Assembly: GCA_015493615.1 (NCBI GenBank)
Contig: WGCV01000042.1
Coordinates: forward strand, 62,001 to 126,000
Source of the DNA: Melioribacteraceae bacterium
GTDB taxonomy: Bacteria; Bacteroidota; Ignavibacteria; Ignavibacteriales; Melioribacteraceae
Length of the DNA stretch: 64,000 nt
Direction of reading: 5' to 3'
The notes beneath the pieces are model-generated. The model worked only from the letters and a program-made list of their open reading frames with translations, searched no databases and was not told the DNA's origin. The translations under genes were made by a program, and so were the position numbers. Of the stretch, positions 15,123 to 23,458 are shown piece by piece (positions within the stretch are counted from its first letter, which is position 1; each line of letters opens with the position of its first letter).

Positions 15123-17189
15123 ATGAAAAAAATAATAGCGTTAAGTTTACTTCTTTCAGCAGCTACGCTTTTTGCCCAATACAACGGCGGTTCGGGAACA
15201 TCGTCCGATCCGTATAAAATTTCAACGCTAAGTGATTTGGCAGAATTATGTCAAACGCCATCCGACTGGGATAAATATTTTAAGCAAACCGCCGACATTG
15301 ATGCAAGCCAAACTCAGTATTGGGACGATTCCGATGATGACGGCGACGGAGACAGATATAACGACGCACACGACGCAACATCTGACGGAGACAACCAGGG
15401 CTTTTTTCCTATCGGGAAAGATTACAACAAATATTTTTACGGCGTTTACGACGGAGATTACCATACTATTAGCAATTTAACTATTGACCGCTCGGCGGTA
15501 GATAGCAACTACATAGGCTTATTCGGATATGTTAGGGGAGTCTCCGATTCCGGTAGAGTTACAAAACTTTACCTATCGAGTGTGAATATTTCCGGCCGTC
15601 AGGCAGTTGGAGGGCTATGCGGACAATTAGGCGGAAAAGGTTCTATTTCACATTGTTGGACTACCGGTTCGGTCTCCGGATATTCTTCCGTGGGAGGATT
15701 GGTTGGAATGAATTCCGGTATGATTTACCATTGCAACAGTTCTGCCACAGTTTCCGGAACAAGTAACAATGTCGGCGGTCTTGTCGGAGATAACTATTAT
15801 GGTCATATTAAAGACAGCTACTCTATGGGAGGAAATGTAAGCGGAGACCACTCTGTCGGAGGATTTGTAGGTAATAGTACGAACGGTTCTCCAACTATTT
15901 CTCATTGTCATAGTTCAAATAATGTTTCGGGAACCGGTACGCTTGGAGGTTTTATCGGCAATACCAGTCTTACAAAGATTATGGATTGTTACAGTACCGG
16001 AAATGTTACAGGTACAGCAATAAATGTCGGCGGTTTTATCGGCTATCATAATTCCACCTCTCAAACAGACAGTTGTTATTCGACAGGAAATGCAAGCGGA
16101 CCTAATCAGGTTGGCGGATTTATTGGTTACAATGCTTCTCCGGTAACAAATTCTTACAGCCGCGGAGATGTAACACGCACGGGAACAGGCTCGGGAAAAG
16201 CATTGGGAGCTTTTATCGGGTACAACACCAAAGCCGTTGAATATTGTTACAGTACCGGCGATGTTTACAGTTCTGCTGGAGTAACTTGGGCAGAAGGCGG
16301 TTCATCCGATAAAGGATTTGTTGGAGACGAAGCGGGAGGAACTTACAAAAACAACTTTTGGGATTCGCAGGTATCTAATCAGTCCACTGCCACAGGAGCG
16401 ACAGCCAAAACAACATCCCAAATGACTGATGTAGCGACATTTACCGATTATACCGATGGGTCGGACGGATTAACTACTCCCGTTTGGGATTTTGTTACAA
16501 ACCCAAACGACGATTCGGCAAACAACGACGCGTGGGATATGGATCAGGAAGGCACTGTAAACGATTACTACCCTATATTATCTTGGCAAACGGGAGCTGA
16601 CAATCTGTTGCCCGTCGAGCTAATTTCCTTTTCCGCTTCAATGAATAATAATCAAGTAAACCTTGCTTGGCAAACTGCAACCGAAGTAAATAATTACGGA
16701 TTTCAAGTAGAACGGAAAAAGGAAAAAGTAGGAAGTAAGTGGGAGAACATTGGTTTTGTAGAGGGTGCAGGCAACAGTAATTCGATAAAAGAATATTCAT
16801 TTACGGATGAAAATCCCCCGAACGAAGAAATTCAATACAGATTGAAACAAATAGATATTGACGGACAATTCGAGTATTCTGAAATTATCGAAGTGGAAAT
16901 CGGCGCGCCGACAAAATTTGAATTAACTCAAAATTACCCGAACCCGTTTAATCCGACAACGACAATTTCATATGCCATACCATCCGTAGAGACAAGGCAT
17001 GCCTTGTCTGTACAATTGATTGTTTACGACCTTCTCGGGCGCAAGGTAGCCACGCTTGTAAACGAAAAACAATCACCCGGAAATTATTCGGTTGAATTTG
17101 ACGCAAGCAAATTAAGTTCAGGAATTTATTTCTACAGGCTCTCCGCCGGAGGTTTTGTAAGCGTAAAAAAAATGATATTGATGAAATAA
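15123..17189 (+). CDS. Secreted GLUG-repeat protein with T9SS sorting domain
   Basis: A 688-aa protein with a signal peptide (residues 1-18, ending LFAQ) and a strong GGAGG ribosome site 24 bp after the preceding gene. Its opening matches the usual start of GLUG-repeat proteins (NGGSGTSSDPYKISTLSDLAEL). An Asp-rich insertion (about 65-100) may bind calcium. From about 150 to 400 there are at least eight repeats of the GLUG type (VGGLVGxN...I..CYSTGNVSG), expected to stack as a beta-solenoid. A linker shared with the LamG protein and a T9SS type A domain ending KKMILMK follow. It is probably a surface adhesin. The final 204 bp of the domain are almost identical to those of the LamG gene. Confidence 0.9.
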   Translation: MKKIIALSLLLSAATLFAQYNGGSGTSSDPYKISTLSDLAELCQTPSDWDKYFKQTADIDASQTQYWDDSDDDGDGDRYNDAHDATSDGDNQGFFPIGKDYNKYFYGVYDGDYHTISNLTIDRSAVDSNYIGLFGYVRGVSDSGRVTKLYLSSVNISGRQAVGGLCGQLGGKGSISHCWTTGSVSGYSSVGGLVGMNSGMIYHCNSSATVSGTSNNVGGLVGDNYYGHIKDSYSMGGNVSGDHSVGGFVGNSTNGSPTISHCHSSNNVSGTGTLGGFIGNTSLTKIMDCYSTGNVTGTAINVGGFIGYHNSTSQTDSCYSTGNASGPNQVGGFIGYNASPVTNSYSRGDVTRTGTGSGKALGAFIGYNTKAVEYCYSTGDVYSSAGVTWAEGGSSDKGFVGDEAGGTYKNNFWDSQVSNQSTATGATAKTTSQMTDVATFTDYTDGSDGLTTPVWDFVTNPNDDSANNDAWDMDQEGTVNDYYPILSWQTGADNLLPVELISFSASMNNNQVNLAWQTATEVNNYGFQVERKKEKVGSKWENIGFVEGAGNSNSIKEYSFTDENPPNEEIQYRLKQIDIDGQFEYSEIIEVEIGAPTKFELTQNYPNPFNPTTTISYAIPSVETRHALSVQLIVYDLLGRKVATLVNEKQSPGNYSVEFDASKLSSGIYFYRLSAGGFVSVKKMILMK
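16927..17130 (+). repeat. Near-identical T9SS domain DNA, copy 2
   Basis: Partner of 10251-10454, about 97 percent identical by eye over 204 bp, including the embedded palindrome. Mismatches cluster around the codons for the QTPG/QSPG turn. Confidence 0.85.
16990..17009. repeat. Perfect 20-bp palindrome inside T9SS domain, copy 2
   Basis: The same self-complementary 20-mer as at 10314-10333, again extended to 28 bp by GTA/TAC (16986-17013), in frame and at the same codon positions. Confidence 0.85.
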
Positions 17190-17201
17190 GAATCAGCTAT
17201 A

Positions 17202-17277
17202 AGAAGGCTTTGCTTAACCTGATTTATTTGTCAGCCCAACGAAAAGCGGTCGGGGTAAATTCTGAATGGAGCGAATC
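17202..17277. repeat. Decayed copy of the dispersed element
   Basis: AGAAGGCTTTGCTTAACCTG matches the right-end terminal repeat of the family, and TTCTGAATGGAGCGAA matches the interior of copy A on the opposite strand. The segment between (AGCCCAACGAAAAGCGGTCG and on) is foreign to the family. The far half of the element is missing. Confidence 0.65.
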
Positions 17278-17294
17278 TTGCCCCGACCGTTTTT
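17247..17294 (+). terminator. Possible terminator after GLUG protein gene
   Basis: CGGTCGGGG (17247-17255) pairs with CCCCGACCG (17281-17289) and is followed by TTTTT. The loop is long (25 nt), which is unusual. The hairpin arms sit within a decayed repeat. Confidence 0.45.
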
Positions 17295-17495
17295 GGGGTG
17301 GGGGTAACCGGAAAACTTCCTGATACCGAATATTAAAAAACGGTTTACCGACTAAGCATAAGAAAAGGCACGCGACTCTATAGAAACAGTTAAAACATTT
17401 TCAGTAGCGCAGTCCGCATAGGGCGGAGATTTGTTCTCTCCTACTTTTGCCGAAGGATGGTCAATCTGCGAGTTGCAATGAAATATAACAACCAA

Positions 17496-17527
17496 CGCAG
17501 ATTGCCCGCTTCGCTAAGCAATCCGCG
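17496..17527. repeat. 32-bp palindromic repeat
   Basis: CGCAGATTGC and GCAATCCGCG flank CCGCTTCGCTAA. Read on the other strand, 29153-29184 has the same organisation and nearly the same sequence (CACAGATTGC, CCGCTACGCTAA, GCAATCTGTG). This defines a second small repeat family. Confidence 0.75.
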
Positions 17528-17819
17528 CTACAAAAGCGCTGCCTTCAAAGTACACGTACCTCCGCGAAGGTTTATGAAAGCGCGGCAAAGCGCTGCCTTC
17601 GAGTTTTTGTGTTATTAAAACCGTTTTAACTACTGAAATTGAATATTAGTGTGTCCGCCTAGGAGGAGCTTCCCCTGCATTCTGTGAGGTCGCAATGGCA
17701 ATAAATTATACTAATTTTAGTTCCAAACTCGTTACTCATAACTGATTACTCATAACTTTTTTTTTCTGGTAAGCGTTTTTTCATTTCTCAGATAATTGGA
17801 TTGTAAAAAAAGGATATTA

Positions 17820-18797
17820 TTACTTCTTGGAAGAAAATCCTTTCCCGTTTTCAAATTTTTCGTAGGCGTTAATAATTTCCTTAACGAGACGATGACGTAT
17901 TACATCTTCCTTTTTGAAGTTCATAAAACCTACGCCTTCGATGCCCTGCAGAATACGCATAACCTGAATCAAACCGCTGTTTTTATTAGCAGGCAAATCG
18001 ATTTGAGTAATATCGCCTGTAATTATTGCTTTGGAGTTCGTTCCGAGACGAGTTAAAAACATCTTCATCTGAATCTCGGTCGTGTTCTGCGCTTCGTCCA
18101 AAATTACAAAAGCATTGTTCAAAGTACGTCCCCGCATATATGCCAGCGGAACAATTTCAATTACCCCTTTTTCAAGATAGCTTTTCAGTTGCTCATAAGG
18201 AATCATATCCTGTAGCGCGTCGTACAAAGGACGAAGATACGGATCAATTTTTTCTTTAAGATCTCCGGGTAAAAATCCCAGACTTTCCCCCGCCTCGACA
18301 GCCGGACGCACCAAAATAATCCGGCTTATCATCCCCCGTTTAAGTTCCGAAACCGCAAACGCAACCGCAAGATATGTCTTACCGGTTCCCGCCGGACCAA
18401 CGGCAAAAATGATGTCGTTATCCTTTACTTTTTTAACATACTTTTTCTGGGACTCGGTTTTAACTTTTATTACATCTTTTTTTGTGTAAAGAATTATATC
18501 GTCGTATTCGCTCTCGCGGATTATCTCATCGCCGGATCTCGTAAGACGTATTATTGTCATTACATCTTCAGGCTTAAGCAAGCCCGTAGTGTTCAGAGTG
18601 AACTTCATTTCGTGAAGCACTTTTTCGATTAAAATTACTTCGCCTTCTACGCCCCGCACAAAAACTTGATTTCCGCGAACGCTGATAAATGAGGAAAAGG
18701 AATCTTCAATTGGTTTAAGGTTGGAATCGTTAATCCCAAGGAAGGAAATTAAATCTACTTCTTCTAATAAAAACTTTTTTTCTATCGTATCCGCCAT
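17820..18797 (-). CDS. phoH: PhoH-family ATPase
   Basis: A 325-aa cytoplasmic P-loop protein. Walker A GPAGTGKT is at about residues 133-140, and Walker B VILDEAQN about 100 residues later. The block between them (PAVEAGESLGFLPGDL...PYLRPLYDAL) and GDITQIDLP are typical of PhoH/PhoL. The N-terminal 100 residues include an R3H/KH-like nucleic-acid-binding region (VRGNQVFVRG...). Such proteins act in RNA metabolism and are often linked to ribosome quality control with YbeY. An in-frame TTG at 18842 would extend the protein through a hairpin and gives an unlikely N-terminus, so ATG at 18797 (MADTIEKK) is preferred. Confidence 0.92.
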   Translation of the reverse strand: MADTIEKKFLLEEVDLISFLGINDSNLKPIEDSFSSFISVRGNQVFVRGVEGEVILIEKVLHEMKFTLNTTGLLKPEDVMTIIRLTRSGDEIIRESEYDDIILYTKKDVIKVKTESQKKYVKKVKDNDIIFAVGPAGTGKTYLAVAFAVSELKRGMISRIILVRPAVEAGESLGFLPGDLKEKIDPYLRPLYDALQDMIPYEQLKSYLEKGVIEIVPLAYMRGRTLNNAFVILDEAQNTTEIQMKMFLTRLGTNSKAIITGDITQIDLPANKNSGLIQVMRILQGIEGVGFMNFKKEDVIRHRLVKEIINAYEKFENGKGFSSKK

Positions 18798-18808
18798 GAT
18801 ATAATAAT

Positions 18809-18833
18809 CGGGAGACAAAAAAATTGCCTCCCG
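18809..18833 (-). terminator. Hairpin between LysM gene and phoH
   Basis: A 10-bp stem with one G-T pair (CGGGAGGCAA/TTGTCTCCCG) and a T5 loop lies 10 nt after the LysM protein stop. No T run follows the stem on the minus strand, so it could be an mRNA 3'-end stabiliser or weak terminator. Confidence 0.45.
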
Positions 18834-18843
18834 ACTTAACAAT

Positions 18844-19530
18844 TTATTTTACCGGAGCCGGTTTGTAGTTTCTTCTTAATTTATCATATTTTGCTTTCTC
18901 TTGTTCGGTGAGGTTAGGCACCTTAAATACTTGCTTAGGATAAATCAAGTTAGGATCTTTAATCTGATCTTTATTTGCATGATAAATTTTAGGCCATGCA
19001 AAACCGTTTCCGTAAATGTTATCTTTTTTGGCGATGTTCCAGAGGCAATCCCCTTTAACTACCGTGTAAAGAATTTCTTTCGGTTTAACAATCCACGCAT
19101 CCAATTTTCTCTGTAAAAGATTATGAACTTTATCAAAGTATGCCGGACATGCGCTTAAACGATTTTCCTGCAAATCCTTTAACGCCGCTTCCAAGTCCGC
19201 TTTATCGCCGGAACGAGCGTCAATCTGGGCTTCCAACATATCAACTTTCTTTCCGAAAGCCGCAACGTCAGCTTTCTGCGCGTCAACCAAAGCCAAAACT
19301 TCTTTCTGGCATTCCGCAGGATCCTGCAAAGCGTTGAATTGTTTTTTCAAAGCGGCAACTTCTTCTTTCAACTGAGCAATTTCACCGTTCAAAGCAACTT
19401 TTTTCTCAGTCAATCTTTTAACTTCCGCCTGCCATTCGTCGGATGTCATTTCCTTTTTTTCTTGTGCATAAAGGCTAAAGGAAAAGACAAGTACAAAAGC
19501 GGCAACTATTAATGTTCTGAATTTCAACAT
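18844..19530 (-). CDS. Periplasmic coiled-coil protein with LysM domain
   Basis: A 228-aa protein. The signal peptide is residues 1-22 (ending LYAQ). A long charged coiled coil (about 28-150) has heptad patterns such as LNGEIAQLKEEVAALKKQF. A C-terminal LysM domain (about 157-208) has YTVVKGDCLWNIAKKDNIYG, then WPKIYHANKDQI and PNLIYPKQVFKVP. LysM binds the N-acetylglucosamine chains of peptidoglycan, so the protein probably bridges the cell wall and other envelope parts. Eleven bases separate it from the upstream coiled-coil lipoprotein, suggesting one operon and a joint structural role. Confidence 0.88.
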   Translation of the reverse strand: MLKFRTLIVAAFVLVFSFSLYAQEKKEMTSDEWQAEVKRLTEKKVALNGEIAQLKEEVAALKKQFNALQDPAECQKEVLALVDAQKADVAAFGKKVDMLEAQIDARSGDKADLEAALKDLQENRLSACPAYFDKVHNLLQRKLDAWIVKPKEILYTVVKGDCLWNIAKKDNIYGNGFAWPKIYHANKDQIKDPNLIYPKQVFKVPNLTEQEKAKYDKLRRNYKPAPVK

Positions 19531-19541
19531 TGTCTCCTCCT

Positions 19542-19817
19542 TTACTTATTTAATTTGTTTAAGTTTGATTTTAACTGCTCTTTATGCTGGTTGCATTTTT
19601 CGAGATTTGCTTTCCTTTCGGCAATGTCTCTTTCCAGCTTTGCTTTTTCGCTCTTCAAGTCGGTAACTTGATTTTCCAAGGCGCTAACCTCAGATTTCAA
19701 AGCTTCCAATTGAGCCATTTCTTCTTCGCTTACACCGCTGCAACCGGTAAAACCGATTCCCGAGCCTAAGAACAATGCAACAAGAGCAATGTTAAGCGCT
19801 TTTTTTGATTTGGACAT
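19542..19817 (-). CDS. Small coiled-coil lipoprotein
   Basis: A 91-aa protein with a lipoprotein signal: hydrophobic segment about 8-23 and lipobox GFTGC with Cys about 26. The mature part is almost entirely one coiled coil (heptads LEALKSEVSALENQVTDLKSEKAKLERDI in three phases). Size and layout resemble Lpp-type envelope lipoproteins, although sequence similarity to Lpp is not evident. It has a strong AGGAGG-type ribosome site and precedes the LysM protein gene by 11 bp. A role in anchoring the outer membrane to peptidoglycan is inferred from this pairing. Confidence 0.82.
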   Translation of the reverse strand: MSKSKKALNIALVALFLGSGIGFTGCSGVSEEEMAQLEALKSEVSALENQVTDLKSEKAKLERDIAERKANLEKCNQHKEQLKSNLNKLNK

Positions 19818-19889
19818 ATTTTTCCTCCTAGAGTTAAGATTATTTGTTAAAAAAGCGTGATTTCATATTTGCAAAAAACAAGGGACTAA

Positions 19890-20570
19890 TTATAATATTT
19901 TTTCTTCAACAAAACTAAAAAATTTATTTCCCGCAATAATAATATGGTCAAACACCGGAATTTCCATCAATGTTCCCACTTCAACAAGCTGTTTTGTAAC
20001 CTTTATGTCTGCGTTACTCGGAGTCAGATTTCCGCTCGGATGATTGTGGACTAAAATAATGCTTGACGACAAATTTTCAATTGCGGCTTTAAAAACTTCA
20101 CGCGGATGAACTATGCTTGAATCAACAGAACCTACAGAAATCTCCTCTAATTTAATTAATTTATTTGCTTTATTCAAACATGCGATTAAAAACTTTTCCT
20201 TTGTTTCGTTTTTCAGCAGCGGAATAAGCATATCGGCAATATCCTCAGGAGATTTTATCTTCTTCTCGGAATACCATTTACTCTGCATCTGAACCCTTTT
20301 GGCGACTTCAAATGCGCTAATAAGAGTTACGGCTTTATCCGGACCGATTCCTTTTATCTTCTTCAAATCGTTAACCGATAGATTTGAAATTACCGCAAGA
20401 TTTTTAAACTCGGATAAAAGCGCCTGACCTATTTCAACGGCAGATTTTCCTCTCGTACCGGTTCTGAGCAAAATCGCAATAAGTTCGGCGTCGGTTAAGT
20501 TCCTTTCGCCCCGCAGAAGAAGTTTTTCACGCGGTCTGTCGTCTAACGGAAGTTCCTTTACTTTAGAAAT
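19890..20570 (-). CDS. radC: RadC-family JAB/MPN protein, probable ATT start
   Basis: A 226-aa RadC-family protein. The N-terminal part has LPLDDRPREKLLLRG and the helix-hairpin-helix region IKGIGPDKAVTL. The C-terminal MPN/JAB domain has the metal-site motif HNHPSGNLTPSNAD. The full family N-terminus can only be read if translation starts at ATT at 20570, because the frame upstream holds just GAG GTT GTA after a TAG. GGAGG (20580-20576) sits 5 nt before this ATT, and the TTG in between (20575) leads straight into a stop. A TTG at 20471 would remove 33 conserved residues. RadC's function is uncertain; a DNA-repair role has been questioned. Confidence 0.85.
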   Translation of the reverse strand: MSKVKELPLDDRPREKLLLRGERNLTDAELIAILLRTGTRGKSAVEIGQALLSEFKNLAVISNLSVNDLKKIKGIGPDKAVTLISAFEVAKRVQMQSKWYSEKKIKSPEDIADMLIPLLKNETKEKFLIACLNKANKLIKLEEISVGSVDSSIVHPREVFKAAIENLSSSIILVHNHPSGNLTPSNADIKVTKQLVEVGTLMEIPVFDHIIIAGNKFFSFVEEKIL

Positions 20571-20575
20571 TACAA

Positions 20576-20580
20576 CCTCC
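20576..20580 (-). promoter_or_regulatory. Shine-Dalgarno supporting the ATT start of radC
   Basis: GGAGG on the minus strand overlaps the last base of the upstream TPR gene's TAG stop and is 5 nt from ATT 20570-20568. No ATG, GTG or TTG in the radC frame lies near it. Confidence 0.7.
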
Positions 20581-21455
20581 TATTCATTTAACAAAGTCCG
20601 TTTTAACGCGAGGACGTATTCGTCGTAAGGATCAATTTCCAACGCCATAGTCATAAATTCCTGCGCTTTTTGAACATTATTTTTATTCAAGCTGATAAAA
20701 CCGAGAAACGAAAAAACTTCCGGCGTCTTTTTATTATCTTTAAGAGACTTTGAAAAGAACTCTTCCGCCTTCTCAAATTCTTCAATTTCAAAATGAATTT
20801 TGCCGGCGAGTAAATAACTGTCTCCCGTAATATAATTCCGTTTTAACGAGCGCAAAATAAAATCCTGAGCGTAGTAATTCATTCCTTTTGCAAAATAGAC
20901 TTTTGCGAACAAAAAATAAACCCGTCCCAATTCGTCGCTTACTGATTTTTCAAGTTCTTCAAGATATTCCAAAGCGGTTTCAAATTCTTGCAGCGCTATT
21001 GAAATTTCCGAAGCCGCAAGAAGCGCGGGATTTCTGAACTTGCCCGAACTTACAAGCTTTATATATTCGGCAAAATAATTTTTAGCGTCGGAGATTTTCC
21101 CCCTCTCATACGAAGCCAAACCAAGATAATAATTAAACTCGGAAGTCTTCTTCTCAATTTCTTTCCCGCTTAATAGATCAACGACCTTTTCAAATTTCTT
21201 TACTCTTAATAAAAACTGCGCGTAAAGTTTCAGTAAATCCTCGTCTTCGCCATGTTCGCCTAAATATTTATCGATAAGTTCTTCAACTTTATCGTACAGT
21301 TTCATCTGTTCATAAAGATGAGCCAAACGAAGCGTGATTCTCCGTTCTTCAAAACCGGATTGCAGCAGCTGCATATAAATCTGAACGGCAAATAGAAACT
21401 GTCCCGTTTCCTCGTACTGCTCGGCTGAAAGAAGTTTTAACTCATTCTCGTTCAT
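20580..21455 (-). CDS. Tetratricopeptide-repeat protein
   Basis: A 291-aa protein with no signal peptide, made of TPR helix pairs along its length. Clear repeats include YLLAGKIHFEIEEFEKAEEF and FSFLGFISLNKNNVQKAQEF (about 215-275). It is probably a cytoplasmic scaffold. Its ATG follows the guaA stop with no intervening base, and its TAG overlaps the ribosome site of radC, so guaA, this gene and radC form a tight operon. No specific function can be assigned. Confidence 0.8.
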   Translation of the reverse strand: MNENELKLLSAEQYEETGQFLFAVQIYMQLLQSGFEERRITLRLAHLYEQMKLYDKVEELIDKYLGEHGEDEDLLKLYAQFLLRVKKFEKVVDLLSGKEIEKKTSEFNYYLGLASYERGKISDAKNYFAEYIKLVSSGKFRNPALLAASEISIALQEFETALEYLEELEKSVSDELGRVYFLFAKVYFAKGMNYYAQDFILRSLKRNYITGDSYLLAGKIHFEIEEFEKAEEFFSKSLKDNKKTPEVFSFLGFISLNKNNVQKAQEFMTMALEIDPYDEYVLALKRTLLNE

Positions 21456-23000
21456 CTATTCCCACTCGATTGTTGCGGGAGGTTTTGAGCTGATATCAAG
21501 TACAACTCTGTTTACTCCCTTTACGTTTCTGATAATTTTATTTGAAACCGACTCCAATAATTCATAAGAAAAGCGGTACCACTCGGCTGTCATTCCGTCG
21601 GTTGACGTTACGCCGCGCAGCGCAATCACATTTTCGTAAGTTCTGGAATCGCCCATAACGCCGACTGTTTTAAGAGGAAGCAGAACCGCAAACGCCTGCC
21701 AAATATCTTCGTAAACGCCAAACTCGCGCAGCTCGTCAATAAATATCTCATCCGCGTCGCGAAGAATTTTTAATCTTTCGGAAGTAACCTCGCCGAGAAT
21801 TCTGACCGCAAGCCCCGGACCGGGGAAAGGATGCCGCGCGATAAAGCCGTGAGGCAAACCGAGATATTCGCCAATCTCTCTAACTTCATCCTTAAATAGT
21901 TCGCGGAACGGCTCAATCAGTTTTAAATTCATTTTCTCCGGAAGCCCGCCCACATTGTGATGAGATTTAATTGTTACGCTCGCTCCGGCAACGGGAACGG
22001 ATTCAATAACATCGGGATAAAGCGTTCCCTGAGCGAGAAATTTTACATCGCCGTATTTTGCGGCTTCCTTTTCAAAAACTTCAATAAACGTTTCGCCAAT
22101 AATTTTTCTTTTTTGTTCCGGATCTTCAACGCTTTTTAATCTGTTCAGAAATATTTCCGAAGCATCGACAAGGGAAATGTTCAAATCATAATTATCCCTG
22201 AACATTTTCATGATTGCAAGGCTCTCGCCTTTACGCATCAGTCCGTTATCAACATGAACGCATATGAGATTATCTCCTATCGCTTTATGCAGAAGCAAAG
22301 CCGCTACGGATGAGTCCACTCCGCCGCTGAGCGCCAGAATAACCTTTTCGCTCCCTACAATTTCCATTATTTCACTAATCGATTTTTCGACAAAGTTTTC
22401 CGGTTTCCAATTCGGAATAACGTTGCAAATTTCAAAAAGGAAATTTGAAATTATCTTTTTTCCTTCTTTGGTATGCGCCACCTCGGGATGAAATTGAACG
22501 CCGTAAATTTTTTGTTTCTTATTTTCGATAGAACAAACCGGCGAGTTCTCCGTTTCGGAAGTTACGGAAAAACCTTTCGGTAAACGCGTAACATAATCGC
22601 CGTGCGACATCCACACAACAGAGTGATTTTTTACATTCTTAAACAAATCAGAGTTTTCGCTTAAAAAATTTATTTCCGCTTTTCCGTACTCTCGGTTTTC
22701 AGCCGGTTGAACTTCGCCGTTGAAATTAAGCGCAATCAATTGCAAACCGTAACAAATTCCCAAAAGCGGAATTCCGATATTAAATATCTCTTTCTCTATT
22801 CGAGGTGAATTCTCATCGTAAACCGACATCGGTCCGCCGGATAAAATTATGCCTTTGGGATTTAAACTTTTAATTTTATCGACTGGATAATCGAAAGGTT
22901 TGATTAATGAATAGACATTCATTTCACGAATGCGGCGGGCAATCAGTTGTGTGTATTGGGAACCGAAATCAAGAATTAGTATTGAATCAGAACTATTCAT
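21456..23000 (-). CDS. guaA: GMP synthase (glutamine-hydrolysing)
   Basis: A 514-aa enzyme converting XMP to GMP with glutamine and ATP in the cytoplasm. The N-terminal class I glutaminase has the nucleophile elbow GICYGLQL (Cys about residue 83) and the HPE triad segment QFHPEVAH (about 169-176). The PP-loop ATP pyrophosphatase motif ALSGGVDSS is at about 222-230. The C-terminal dimerisation/XMP-binding domain has [10 protein letters not shown] and the ending KPPATIEWE that is diagnostic of GuaA. Length is normal. It heads the guaA-TPR-radC operon. Confidence 0.97.
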   Translation of the reverse strand: MNSSDSILILDFGSQYTQLIARRIREMNVYSLIKPFDYPVDKIKSLNPKGIILSGGPMSVYDENSPRIEKEIFNIGIPLLGICYGLQLIALNFNGEVQPAENREYGKAEINFLSENSDLFKNVKNHSVVWMSHGDYVTRLPKGFSVTSETENSPVCSIENKKQKIYGVQFHPEVAHTKEGKKIISNFLFEICNVIPNWKPENFVEKSISEIMEIVGSEKVILALSGGVDSSVAALLLHKAIGDNLICVHVDNGLMRKGESLAIMKMFRDNYDLNISLVDASEIFLNRLKSVEDPEQKRKIIGETFIEVFEKEAAKYGDVKFLAQGTLYPDVIESVPVAGASVTIKSHHNVGGLPEKMNLKLIEPFRELFKDEVREIGEYLGLPHGFIARHPFPGPGLAVRILGEVTSERLKILRDADEIFIDELREFGVYEDIWQAFAVLLPLKTVGVMGDSRTYENVIALRGVTSTDGMTAEWYRFSYELLESVSNKIIRNVKGVNRVVLDISSKPPATIEWE

Positions 23001-23022
23001 AATTTAATAAGAAATGTAATAT

Positions 23023-23054
23023 GAAAAGATACGGCTCGTTAAAAGCCGTATCTT
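23023..23054 (-). terminator. Rho-independent terminator after gcvH
   Basis: An 11-bp stem AAGATACGGCT/AGCCGTATCTT with a 7-nt loop, then TTTT on the minus strand, 12 nt after the gcvH stop. It separates the gcvH operon from guaA. Confidence 0.85.
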
Positions 23055-23065
23055 AAAAGGGTTAA

Positions 23066-23446
23066 TTAACCGCCTATAAGTTTTGCGTAATCTTCGGCGG
23101 AAAGAAGATCGTTAACGCTTTCTGCGTCTTCAATCTCAATCTTAATTATCCATCCGTCGCCGTACGGGTCCGAATTAACAAGCTGCGGCTCATCCTCTAA
23201 TTTAGGGTTAAGCTCTACAACTTTTCCGCTGACCGGCGCAAGTAAATCGCTGACTGTTTTAACGGCTTCGATTGTGCCGAAAGGCTCGTCTTTTGTAATT
23301 GCGTCCAAATCGGGATCTACGTCAATAAAAACGATGTCGCCCAATTCTCCTTGAGCGTAATCCGTAATTCCGACATAGCCGTAATTTCCGTCAACTTTCA
23401 GCCATTCGTGATCGTTGGAATATTTTAAATTTTCGGGAACGTTCAT
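23066..23446 (-). CDS. gcvH: Glycine cleavage system H protein
   Basis: A 126-aa lipoyl carrier protein that shuttles the aminomethyl group between the P, T and L proteins. It starts with YSNDHEWLKVDGNYGYVGITDYAQGELGD, a family hallmark, and carries the lipoylation site GTIEAVKTVSDL (Lys about residue 63). The end YAKLIGG is also typical. Other gcv genes are not in the window. It lies 12 bp downstream of accC and shares its operon, so it might also be used as a lipoate relay, as H-like proteins are in some bacteria. Confidence 0.96.
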   Translation of the reverse strand: MNVPENLKYSNDHEWLKVDGNYGYVGITDYAQGELGDIVFIDVDPDLDAITKDEPFGTIEAVKTVSDLLAPVSGKVVELNPKLEDEPQLVNSDPYGDGWIIKIEIEDAESVNDLLSAEDYAKLIGG

Positions 23447-23458
23447 TTTTTCCTCGCT

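Larger units (their letters stand above)
17190..17819. other. Non-coding region of decayed repeats
   Basis: No reading frame here looks like a protein. The 630 bp contain a broken copy of the dispersed element (17202-17277), a terminator-like hairpin (17247-17294), a 32-bp palindromic repeat (17496-17527) and two AAAGCGCTGCCTTC stretches. It separates the plus-strand secreted-protein island from the minus-strand housekeeping block. Confidence 0.7.

Noticed and set aside
18798-18842. N-terminal extension of phoH from a TTG
   Set aside because: It would translate a hairpin lying just after the LysM gene stop and adds an unconserved segment; ATG at 18797 gives the expected start.
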